From NCBI RefSeq assembly GCF_028769735.1, contig NC_088179.1:4957501-5021500 (forward strand): DNA of 64,000 nucleotides. The letters are read 5' to 3'. The position numbers and the translations under genes were made by a program. This document shows positions 20,901-30,000 of this stretch, piece after piece. The notes under the pieces are model-generated. The model had not been told where the DNA came from. It saw nothing but the letters and a program-made list of their open reading frames with translations, and did no database searches. This stretch comes from Zonotrichia leucophrys gambelii. Its lineage: Eukaryota > Chordata > Aves > Passeriformes > Passerellidae. Within the stretch, counting starts at the first letter, position 1, and each line of letters opens with the position of its first letter.

Positions 20901-23900
20901 TTCCGGCTCCTGCCGCCCTCAGACTTCTACACCTTTGTGATTCCCTTTGTGATGGAGGGAGACACCACAGAGACCCCAGGGGGGCTTCCCCAGGAGTACC
21001 AGAAGGTGCTGAAGAAGCGGAAGCAGATGGTGAAGGTGTGGCAGCGCATGGTGAAGGAGGCAGGGCTGAGCAGGTGAGTGTTCCTCTCAGCCACGTGGAC
21101 AGAGGGTTGTTTGATGGGGATTTCTACAGAAATCCTTGAAGGATGGCCTGGGTTGTGTGAGCCATGTCTTGCAGGCCAGTCCTAGAGCATTAGTAATTAG
21201 CAATCGTGGGATTCTGCTTGGTGATGGGGGAAGGTAAATGCTCACAGGCATAGCTCAGGGTTGGAGAATCCCAAAATGCCTTGGGTTGAAAGGTGCCTTA
21301 AAGCTGATCCTGTTCCCTGCAGTGGAACACCTTCCACTATCTCAGGTTGCTCCAAGCCCTGTCCAGCCTGGCCTTCAACAGTTCAGGGATGGAGCAGCCA
21401 CAGCTTCTCTGGGCACCCTGTGCCAGGGCCTCCCCACCCTCTCAGGGAAGAATTCCTTCCCAATATCCCATCTATCCCTGCCCTCTGGCAGTGGGAAGCC
21501 ATTCCCCTATGTCGGGTCACTCCAGTCCCTTGTCCAAAGTCCCTCTCCAGCTCTCCTGGAGCCCGTTTAGGCACTGGAAGGTGCTGTGATGTCTCCCTGG
21601 GGCCTTATCTTCTCCAGGTGAACACCCCCAGCTCTCCCAGCCTTGCTCCAGCCCCTGGAGCACCTCCGTGGCCTCCTCTGGATTCCAGCAGCAGCACATC
21701 CTTGTTGTGCTGGGTATCCCAGAGCTGAAGGCAGCTCTGCAGGTGGGGCCTCACCAAGTGGAGTGAAGGGGGACAGTCCTCTTCCTCACCCACACTGCTC
21801 CTGAGGAGGTGCTTTCTCATGGCTGCATTTTCCCAGCTTGTGAGACTCCAGGAAAAGCACTCCCAGATGCTGCTGAGGTGAGGGATCCACCCTGGCAGTG
21901 GATTGGGCCAGGGCTGGGTGTGCACCCTGAGCTGCCTGGGGTCCCTCTTAGCCCAGCCTTCCCCTTGGATTGAAGCTGTAAATGGCTGTCCCAGCCCTTG
22001 CTGAGGGAATGTGCTCCTGGATCATTGTAGCAGATCACCTTTGGGCAGTAATTTTGAAATTCCTCTGCCCAGCTTCCTTGGCAAGCACAGAATGGGGATA
22101 AAACCCCATTTCAAATATCTGTTGTTCTTCCCAGGCTTCTGCTGCTTCCCTGCACAGTTTTGGGAAGGAGTTTGGCCTGTCAGAACCTTCCTGTGAAAGA
22201 AATGTGAGGAAATGTGCTTAGATTTGCCATCATCTGCTGCAGTCACAGGAAGCAAGAGCTTGCTGCTTATTCCATAAAAGGGGGGAAACTCTGGCAAGTT
22301 TAGAAGCTTGCTGAAAAGAAAGTGGGCAGCTGACAGTGGAAAATGTCTGTTGTCTCCTGCAGGCAGGGAAACAAGAAGGGAGACAAGTAGGAGGCTTAGA
22401 GCAAACAGGATATCAGGCTTGTAGAAAGAAAAAAGCTGCTGTGCTTGAGCGGGGAGGTGAAAGAGAGTGTTAGAAATAAGAAGACATCTTTCAAGAAGTT
22501 GAAGTTGTCTGATTGAGGAAAGTGGGGCAAAAAAAGAATGTAAATCCTGCCAGGCTGAAAGTAAAACCCCAGTAAGACAGGACCAAGAAGACAGCTTGAG
22601 GAACAACTTGCAAAAGCATAAAATCCTGTTTATTCATTTTCCTGAGCGTATCAGACAGAAAGTCTTTCAGGGTCAGTAGCAGATCAAGGTAGAGAAAAAG
22701 CTCTTGGAGAAGATAAATCCACAAGGGAAGAAAGAAGTGGCTGCCTTTGTGTTCACTGGGGAGGAATTTGGGTTAGTTTGTGTTCCAAAACCCTGCTTTG
22801 TGGGGAATGGCTCAAATGGAAGAGAACACACACACAGCAGCCTTAACTTGAAAAAAGGGTGTGGATACATGGAGCCTGTCTGAGGGTGAGTGGGACAAAA
22901 CTGAATAGAATGGCCTGAATTGGAAGGGACCTTAAAAAGGGAAGGGAAGGGACCAAGCAGATTCCCCTCCTGCCATGGGCAGGGACACCTTCCACTGTCC
23001 CAGGTTGCTCCCAGCCCTGTCCAGCCTGGCCTTGAGCACTTCCAGGGATCCAGGGGCAGCCACAGCTGCTCTGGGCACCTGTGCCAGGGCCTGCCCACCC
23101 TCACAGGGAGCAGTTCCTTCCCAGTATCCCATCTGACCCTGCTCTCTGGCAGTGAGAAGCCATTCCCCCTTGTGCTGTCACTTCAGGCTCTTGCAAAGAG
23201 TCTCTCTCCTTGTTTCTTGTAGCTCCTTCAGGCACTGGAAAGCCACAGTGGAGTTTCTCTTCTCCAGGCTGAACAATTCCGAATCTCCCAGCTTTTCCTT
23301 AGAGGAGGGATGCTCTATCCCTCTGATCACCCTTGTGGTCTCCTCTGGAGCTGATTTCCTGCTTTTCCCAGTACAGAATGGGGTCAGCACATCAAATTGG
23401 GAATGGGTTCAAAGCAAACCTACATAAACCCTCCAGAATACTGAAAAGTGTTCATTTTCATTGCTGTTCAGAAATGAATTGTGTCAACTGCTTGAAAAAG
23501 TCCATCAGGAGCTACTCAACAGCTGTGCCACCTTTGGCTTGAGAAATTCCAGTGAGCTGATCCCAGAGGGCTGGGATGCTGTTCTGGAGATGCTTTTGGG
23601 CATCTGACCAGTGCCAGTTAGCCTGAGCTGAGTGGCCCACCCTGTTAGGCTTGCCAAAAACACCCCAAACAGAAAATGATGTGAGATTTGTTTATAGGTG
23701 CATTTTTTTTTCCTGATCTCCTTCCTCTCTGGTGCTGTCAGAACAGAATTTTGTGTCCTTAGTGCTTAACCACTGGTTGTTAATTTTAGTCTTCCTTTTC
23801 AGACAGTTTTTCTGCTGTGCCCTGAGGAGAAAGTGGAGGCAGCCCTGGAACAGGGTGATTGTGGTGGTGGGATGGAGAATTTTGTATGACTTCTCCAACT

Positions 23901-24231
23901 CCACCAGGTTCTGCCTTTGGGATTTATTATCATCACATTCACTTGGTAAAAACCTTTTCTGGATGTCTCTGCAAGGTCCAGGAACCTGGCTCTTCCTCAT
24001 CCATCTGGAGACTTGTTTGGATAGTGAAGGCATGGTAGAAGCATAATACTGTGAATAAATGTGAATTTTTCCATATTTCCCTGCTGCTGTGTCTGTTTCA
24101 GGGATCAGACGAAGCGGTTACAGGCTGTGGTAGAAGACAAATTCTATGAGTGGCTGGTTCAGACGGGGAACAGGCAGCAGCTGGACAGCCTGGTCCCTCC
24201 TGCCCTGGGCTCCAAGCAGGCAGCAGGATAA
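14938..24231 (+). CDS. TBCCD1: TBCCD1, TBCC domain-containing protein 1
   Basis: Centrosome-associated protein of the tubulin cofactor C/RP2 family, needed in vertebrate cells for centrosome and Golgi positioning. Six coding exons: 14938-15273, 15361-15510, 17145-17511, 19051-19237, 20576-21073, 24102-24231; 1,668 nt, 555 aa against 557 in human. The N-terminus reads LWVRTEPFLVGAL with the same spacing to the start as human. Exon 2 encodes LSVDTLQFLLFLYVQQ. The C-CAP/cofactor-C beta-helix region starts in exon 4 and runs through exon 5, with blocks KIAC, SSDTLVGAHV, LRSVTIEKCRNS and FAPFHTHYPMLEDHM. The tail is EWLVQTGNRQQLDSLVPPALGSKQAAG. By eye the catalytic Arg of TBCC/RP2 aligns to Leu (AVCYRL), consistent with a non-GAP member. 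Intron 1 uses a GC donor. An in-frame GTG five codons upstream is ignored. Confidence 0.95.
15274..15360 (+). other. TBCCD1: TBCCD1 intron 1, GC-AG type, 87 bp
   Basis: The exon ends AAG and the intron begins GCAAGA, the typical GC-donor context. The acceptor is CTCTCCCCAG. No GT donor lies between the last conserved codon and the acceptor, and reading through meets TGA at 15337. The GC donor is therefore the only arrangement that keeps the conserved frame. Confidence 0.8.
16486..17152 (+). repeat. Three tandem copies of a 200-233 bp unit containing the exon 3 splice acceptor
   Basis: Copies at about 16486-16718, 16719-16946 and 16947-17152. Each has the order 'gaat(gaaat)acttggtacttgagttgg', 'gatgtctttccagc', 'gtgagagcagagcag', 'agaaggattctaagcaag', 'gatgtccatgg(a/g)gcttct' and 'tgttttcctgcc(c/t)ctccag'. 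The third copy's final AG (17143-17144) is the real acceptor of TBCCD1 exon 3. The first two copies end in equally good decoy acceptors at 16713 and 16943. Confidence 0.9.
17560..18390. repeat. AT-rich tandem array, three units of about 270-290 bp
   Basis: Each unit starts with a G-rich head ('gggacattgggatgtgg'), then 'aatatgtgagcaaaatagaaat', a conserved core 'gagtatggaaaaacaaaagc', 'agaagtgcacagaaatg' and a long AATAAATATA tract ending 'aatagaattacaaaagtg'. Units are roughly 17560-17835, 17836-18103 and 18104-18390, all in TBCCD1 intron 3. The long stop-free minus-strand frames rich in Tyr/Ile/Phe are composition artefacts. Confidence 0.85.
19748..20510 (-). mobile_element. Solo LTR (outer), endogenous retrovirus, interrupted
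   Basis: On the plus strand it reads TGTGGTGGTG...TGTGACA, flanked on both sides by GTGACCC (19741-19747 and 20511-20517), which looks like the target duplication. A TTTATT near the plus-strand 5' part reads AATAAA on the minus strand, suggesting minus-sense polarity. A second LTR sits inside it at 20100-20471. No gag, pol or env is present. Confidence 0.8.
20100..20471 (+). mobile_element. Solo LTR (inner), opposite orientation to its host LTR
   Basis: Runs TGTCACAGAC...CACCACCACA (372 bp) with exact 6-bp direct repeats ATCCTG at 20094-20099 and 20472-20477. It is the reverse complement of the outer LTR family, so the pair forms a long inverted repeat. The 6-bp target duplication fits a beta/ERVK-like integrase. 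Confidence 0.85.
21255..21805 (-). mobile_element. CR1-type LINE 3' part in TBCCD1 intron 5
   Basis: Reverse-oriented: begins with the CR1 end ('ttgggttgaaaggtgcctta'), passes 'ggaacaccttccactatctcaggttgctccaagccctgtcc' and 'ctctgggcaccctgtgccagggcc', and extends to 'cagagctgaaggcagctctgcaggtggggcctcac'. It is one of the longest CR1 fragments here. Confidence 0.85.
22515..22575. repeat. 60-bp dispersed repeat, copy A
   Basis: 'gaaagtggggcaaaaaaaga' followed by 'atgtaaatcctgccaggctgaaag' recurs with few changes at 25432-25492. Not recognised as CR1. Confidence 0.6.
22908..23360 (-). mobile_element. CR1-type LINE 3' part in TBCCD1 intron 5
   Basis: Reverse-oriented CR1: 'tagaatggcctgaattggaagggacctt', 'gggacaccttccactgtcccaggttgctcc', 'cttgagcacttccagggatccaggggcagccacag', ending in 'ttgtggtctcctctggag'. 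Confidence 0.85.
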
Positions 24232-24259
24232 CATTCCTGGCCAGGATAACATTCCTGGG
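24224..24259 (+). repeat. TBCCD1: 18-bp tandem duplication that doubles the TBCCD1 stop codon
   Basis: CAGGATAACATTCCTGG occurs twice, offset by 18 bp. The first copy contains the real TAA (24229-24231) and the second places another in-frame TAA at 24247-24249. Confidence 0.9.
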
Positions 24260-24277
24260 CAGCAGGAGGAAAGGGAG

Positions 24278-24825
24278 GTGAGTAAAAGGCTTCCTTTTCT
24301 TCGTTCATCTCTTCCCCCAAGAACTGTCCCATGTTGGTGTACACAGCCAAGGCAGAGGTAGGAGAAGGGAGTGTTCTCACAAGAGCCTGGCATTTGGGTT
24401 TAGTTCTTACTTTCCTATCAAAACCCATTTTTAGCTGAAATCTCTGTCCTCAGCATAGCCTTGCTGCCAGTTTTGATTTGTTGGAGGCATCTCTAAGGCA
24501 GATGGGCAAATTGCACATAATGTGATACAAAACTGATTGGAATAGCTGCTCTTTCAAAGAAACTGTATATTGATGTCCACCCCTCTCACTTTTTGCTAAA
24601 GAGAGCTGAGTGAGACTTTGGGTCATTCTTACAATAAGACTTTGGATAATTCTCATTCTTCCCAAGCAGAAGTGGTTTAGGAGCTGGAGACCTGCCTTTA
24701 TTGTGCTCTTCTGCCATGGCATGTTTCAAACTGTTAGAAAATTGTTTTATTTTTGATTTAGCCTTTGAATTCCTTTTTCTTTGCTGGTGTTAGAAGTAAA
24801 ATTGTCTCCTTTTATTTTGTTCCAG
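24278..24825 (+). other. TBCCD1: Probable intron in the TBCCD1 3' UTR
   Basis: A strong donor (GGGAG then GTGAGTAAAA at 24278) lies 46 nt after the stop. A strong acceptor (TTTTATTTTGTTCCAG) ends at 24825. Splicing would join a short piece of 3' UTR to a terminal exon of about 490 bp ending at the poly(A) signal at 25291. Inference from splice-site quality only. Confidence 0.55.
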
Positions 24826-25290
24826 AGCTCTGGGAGCAGCCAGTGATCCACTCAGCCTAGTTCTCATTAAGACTTTGTGCCATCCCAGCTGCACCCACTG
24901 GATCTGCCAGCCAGCCCTGGTGTGGATGGGACTGCCTGCCTGCTGTAGGATTCCTGAGCATTGCTGCTTTCCCAGGAATGTGTTGTAGCCATCCTGTAGG
25001 TGACAGAGAGGTGCCTGGCACTGGGGGAAGATGAAGTGTGCCTTGTTGCAGAGCTGTCACAGCAGTCTATAGTGTCCAACACACCAGCTTTACTGGGACA
25101 AAGCTGGATGCAGGCCCTGGGGCATCACCTGCATCCTCATGGTACAAACCAGTGGTGCTGTTTTAATAAATGTGAAAATGGAATGTTTAAATTTTTTATG
25201 AGTGAAATCAAACAGGTTCTTTTTTAATATGAAGATGGCACTTTTGGAAGATAAATTTTTGTATATGGTTGCGTCGTTTTGACAAATGTC

Positions 25291-25296
25291 AATAAA
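25291..25296 (+). promoter_or_regulatory. TBCCD1: TBCCD1 poly(A) signal
   Basis: AATAAA followed by a GT-rich run (GATTTGTTGG). An earlier AATAAA at 25165-25170 could serve as an alternative proximal site. Confidence 0.7.
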
Positions 25297-25319
25297 CCAG
25301 ATTTGTTGGATAAACCTGG

Positions 25320-26800
25320 CACATGTCCTGGGGAAGGGGTTTTACCTGTACTGATGGTCTTAGGGGGACACAGCATCTTTTATCTTAATGAAATGTGAAC
25401 CTGTCAGACAGAGAAACTGCTAATTTATGGGGAAAGTGGGGCAAAAAAAGAATGTAAGTCCTGCCAGGCTGAAAGCAAAACTCCTGTAAACTTCAGCCAT
25501 GCAGCTGAAGGCTGCCCTGGCACAAAGTTTTGAAACCAGCCCTATTCCTCTCCCTCATAATTTTCATAAAGATTATCAGCTTGAATAAGCACCATTCTCA
25601 TGTGCTGGTGGGATGTGTTTTGGGGAGATGTGCTCATAGCTGAGCACTTAAATAAGCTTGGAAAATAGGCAAAGGCATTGCATGGATGAGTGGAGGCAGC
25701 AGCTGGTGGTGCCTTGGGAAGAGCTCTCCAAGCTGAGAGTGAGGGGAAGGCACAGTGCTCTCGAGTGCACAGCCTCAGAGTTCCTCTGAAGGCCTCCTGG
25801 GCAGGCAGATGAGGTGAGTTTATTATATTTATTCTATTTATTTAAGATGATTTATTATATTTAACCAAACTCTAAAGGAGGGATGTGTGAAGTGACCACA
25901 GCTTTGAGCTGTGAACCTGCTGATAGAACCCACCTTGTCCTTGAACTGTGATCTTCAGGAGTTAAAAACTAAATCAGTCCAAGTGGCCTCAGTGAGAGCA
26001 ACAGCTCTGGGTGATTCAAGGCTCCTAAAATGGGAAGAGGAGCAGCTGCTGATTGTGTGTGCCCCAGGCTCTCCCATCTGCCTGCATTTACAGAGCTGCT
26101 GTTGCGAGAGTGCTTGTCCTGACAGATTTGAAAGAGGGGCTGCGTGTTTCGGGCGCTGCTGTGCCAAATTCGTGTCCCTTTGTCTCGCTAAGCCTTTGGG
26201 CTGGGGCACTGAATAGCTGCAGAGGTGGTTTTTCATAATGCACTGCCGGGGGGGTGGCTGTGGAAGCCAGTGATCCTCGGCCTGCCCGCTCCCAGGGCCG
26301 GAGTGTGGCCGAAGGGAAAACTCTGCTCCAACCTCAGGTGCTGGGCTGAGAGTTGGGATTCAATTTGTGACACTTGAAGAGACAACAGAAATCTGGGCGT
26401 TGTTTGATGTGTGAAATCACTCACTTTGTGGGGAGTGGGGAGGTGGCCACACATCCTTCTTTCCCTCTATGTCAGGAGGTGTTTGGAGCAGTGTGGCTTC
26501 AGCTGAGGCTGTCCCAGGAAAATCTGCAGCCTCTTTGCTGCACAGATGTCTCCATTGAGAGCTTTCAATGCACAGCTGGTCTTTGCAATCCTCTGGTGTC
26601 TGCTCTGAGCACTTGTTTGTCGTTCCTTAACTGCATCCTTCACTGCACCAGAACATTCCCTGATGAATACCATGTGCCCTCCTTACAAATGGGGTGGGTC
26701 TCCAAGAGCCAACGAGGATTCCTTCTTGTTTAACAAGCTTGGAAGGGAGGGAGCAGCCAAATGACCACTTGTCCTTGGCAGGGGGCTGCGTGTTTTGAGT
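25320..26800. other. TBCCD1-CRYGS intergenic spacer
   Basis: No gene recognised. It holds copy B of a 60-bp dispersed repeat (25432-25492) and a small T/A-rich tract near 25818. The last few hundred bases lead into the CRYGS promoter. Confidence 0.5.
25432..25492. repeat. 60-bp dispersed repeat, copy B
   Basis: Near match of 22515-22575 in the same orientation ('gaaagtggggcaaaaaaaga', 'atgtaagtcctgccaggctgaaag'). Confidence 0.6.
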
Positions 26801-26821
26801 GCATTTGGCAGAGTTTTGGTG

Positions 26822-26847
26822 TTCTGACTCAGCAAATGGTAACAAAG
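26822..26847 (+). promoter_or_regulatory. CRYGS: Candidate Maf (T-MARE) plus SOX site upstream of CRYGS
   Basis: 26822-26834 reads TTCTGACTCAGCA, matching 12 of 13 bases of the T-MARE TGCTGACTCAGCA. AACAAAG, a SOX-type core, follows at 26841-26847. Large Maf proteins and SOX factors are established activators of crystallin genes in lens. An extra TGACTCA lies at 26923-26929. Confidence 0.6.
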
Positions 26848-26984
26848 GGAGGATGGCGAAGCCTTCCTTTATTCCATAATCCTGTTTGCTTTTCTGGAAA
26901 TCGGCTATAGCCTCAGAATCACTGACTCAATTTTTGGATCCTATTCTCATGACAAAGCGGCTGTCTGGTTTAAAACAAGCCCGT

Positions 26985-26992
26985 TATAAAAA
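26985..26992 (+). promoter_or_regulatory. CRYGS: CRYGS TATA box
   Basis: TATAAAAA lies 84 bp upstream of the ATG, preceded by CCGT and followed by GGGC. It predicts transcription starting near 27015-27020 and a 5' UTR of about 50 nt, normal for a gamma-crystallin. A MARE half-site TGCTGAC lies at 27025-27031, just inside the transcript. Confidence 0.8.
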
Positions 26993-27068
26993 GGGCACCT
27001 CGGATCCTGGCTGTTTGTAACAGCTGCTGACGTTCCTCCAGCACAGGGGAGCTTGGCTGGAACAGAAA

Positions 27069-30000
27069 ATGTCCAGAGCTGGAACCAAGGTAGGTTTGTT
27101 TGCAGTGTATATTCATGATTTTGGCTAAAAGTGCAGAATTTTGCAGGGATGAATTGTGGAGAAACTTTGTTTTTTTTTGTTCTGCTGACAGCTTTCCCCT
27201 CTGTCAGTGTGTGGGCAGGGGGAAATGCTTGAAATCCCTCCTCACATGGAGGGAAACTGGAGCTGAGCCCTCCCAAGTATTTTCCCAGATTTTGGCTGGT
27301 TCCTCTAGGTGTGGCTCTGCCAGAGGATGGAATCAAGTGCAGTGACTGGTGAGAGGCATTTTGAAATGGTCCTAAATCCGCAGGGTCTGATGCCTTGTGA
27401 ATTGGGGGCGGAGGGGCTGTGCCAGCTGGGAATCACTGCACCTCCAGAGTGGGGGCTCATGGAAAGGTCCTTTGGAGAGAGCCTGACTGCCAGCACCAGC
27501 AGAGCTGCCACATCCCTTTTCCATGGTGGGGCAGAGGGTGTGCTGGGACAGAAAGGCTCCATGGATGGCCATGGCACAGAAGGGAAGAGTGTTCCCTGAG
27601 GGATGATGCACACCGGCCTTGGGATTCGGTGCAATCGGCAGGGATGAACTGAAATCAGAGAAAGAGGTAGGTTGGGAAGCTCAGCTTCAGCTGGAGAGAC
27701 ATCTCAGGTGGGGATCCAGCACCTCAGGCTTGGGTTTAGCAGAGCTGAGCTGGCTGATCCCACAGAACTTGTACTGAGTCTGGGACTGGGCAGGGAGAAA
27801 CAGCTGGGAAAGGAAAGGAGGGTGAGGATTTGGGCCAGTGTCCCCTATGGAATACCAAACACTAGGAAGCTGTGGGAAGAGCTTCATCTGAGTTCAGCTT
27901 TTGGGCTGGTTTCCTTTCAGCCTGTGGAGGCTGTGAGACCCAAGGGGCTTTGGAAGCACAGTGGATTTGGCACATCTGGCCCCGGCTTTTCCGTGTCCTT
28001 CGGCTCTGTGGCTCTCAGGCTGTTGGGCTGGGAAGCCGAGGAGGGTGTGCTGGCGGCTCCTGGATCCTGGGGTGCAAACTTTCTGTACCTAAACCTAAAA
28101 AAGGTACTGGGGAACTGCAACTGCTCCATCCTTGAGTCTCCTGTCAGCTTGGAGAGCCTTGAGCACATTCTGCCTTTCCCCTGCCGAAAGCCGTGTCCCC
28201 TCACAGTGTGCCACAGGAAATTTATGGAATATGTACTGCTGGGGGGCAGCAAGATGGCCAGGAGGAGTTATCTCCTAGTTCTCTATGCTGTGCTCTTGTT
28301 TAGCACATTCCAGGGAGAGGAAAAGGGGAAAATAGGGAATTAAACACCATTGCTCATGACCCTGGTGAGTGATCTGCCCTGGAAAGGGTTCACTGCTGAC
28401 AGAGGAGGCACTACTGGATATTTTTTATGACTTTCCTTCTAGCTAAGCTACTGTTGAAAAGAAATATGTGATAACTCAGGTGAGGTGACCAAAGTGAGAG
28501 TTTTACATTCCTGCAAACAAGATCTGCTCTGACAAATGTGGTATGTGCTTGGTAACCCCCAAAGGCAAGGTTTGGACATGGAGAGGTTAACAGGGGAGTG
28601 CTGGGAGCAGAGCTCCTGCAGGGTTTTGCTGAAGGAAAGTGATTTCCCTGCAAGTGAGAGGGGACAGAAACAAAGCTGCAAATCTGGAATTGGAATCTGT
28701 AATTTTCTATGGGTGAAAACTTCAGCCTGAATCCATGCAGGAAAGCTGGGAAGCAAAGGTCTGAAAGGAGCTGAGGGTGTGTCTGAAGGGCTATGCTGTA
28801 GAATGGGAGAGGAGAATCCCTTAAATTCTGAAATTAAACCAGGGAGCAGGACTTAGGTTGAACTTAGGAACAGCCATATCCTTAACGTGTGTATATATAC
28901 AAGCCTTTGGATTTCTTTGGCTTTGTGCTTTTATAAATACAGGGAAAATTCCGCCCTGGAAACATCAGGCTCCAGTTTGGTTGTGTTAGACTGGGTGGGG
29001 AAGGAGCATCACTGAATCCCACAACAGTTTGAGTTGGAAAGGACTTTAAAGCCCACCCAGTTCCACCCCCTTCCATGGGCAGAGACACCTTCCACTATCT
29101 CAGGTTGCTGCAAGTTCCATCCAAGCTGGCCTTGAACTCATCCAGGTTCCCTCTGTCCAGAAAGCAGATCCACATTGAGTTCATCACCATCAACCATGTT
29201 GGGCAGGAGTGGGACAGGATCAGAGCTTGGGGACAGATGTTGGAGAGAGGGATCAGCCATCCCAGCAGAGGATAATGCTGAACTGGGAGTAAATGAATCC
29301 CTGCAGAGGGTTTTCCAGGGCTGCTGTGGCTTCCTTGAACACTGGCTTCAAGAAGAGTGTGACTGGTGATGCATGACTGCAAAACCCAGTGAGCAGAGCT
29401 TTCAGTGTTGCCTTTGGGTCAGGCTGGCAGATTTTTTGGGTGATACCTTTAGGGACAATGATCTAGAAGCAGGATGTGGAAAAGGCAGTGGGTTGTGGCC
29501 AGGAAGACCTGGCCAGTGTGGTTAACTGCACAAGAGTGGGAAAACAGGAGCTGGGCATTTCAGTGCTCTCCTTTCACAGCCCTCATTCAGTACTGGAAAG
29601 GTCAGAGTGATCCCCAGCTCTCCACTGAAGGTGGGAAGAGCTTGCTCAGGATGTTAGGGGACAGGTTGTTTTGTGTGCACCAACTGCTTTGTGATGGCAA
29701 ATTCTTGAAATTAAGAGGAAAATAGCGTTATCCTATTAAATGTCCAGTAACAGGCCACAAAATGAAGAGCTTGAATCCTCTGGCATGACCAGTCTGACTC
29801 CCCAGATCCCTTGGTCAGGCTGGTGGGGCACGCTGACCAATCAGCTCCAGGAAAACCCCAGCTAATTTAATTTTTAGCAGAAAACAAATGATTAAAAATA
29901 AAAAATGAGAGAGTTGTCCCAGATTTGTATTGAAACACTGACAATGAATGATTTTTGAAGAGCAGGGAGGTTACATCGATACCAGTAGTAGCCAAAGCAC

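Noticed and set aside
27672..28343. 223-codon open frame in CRYGS intron 1
   Set aside because: Begins at a non-ATG codon, has no recognisable domain and no gene-like context.
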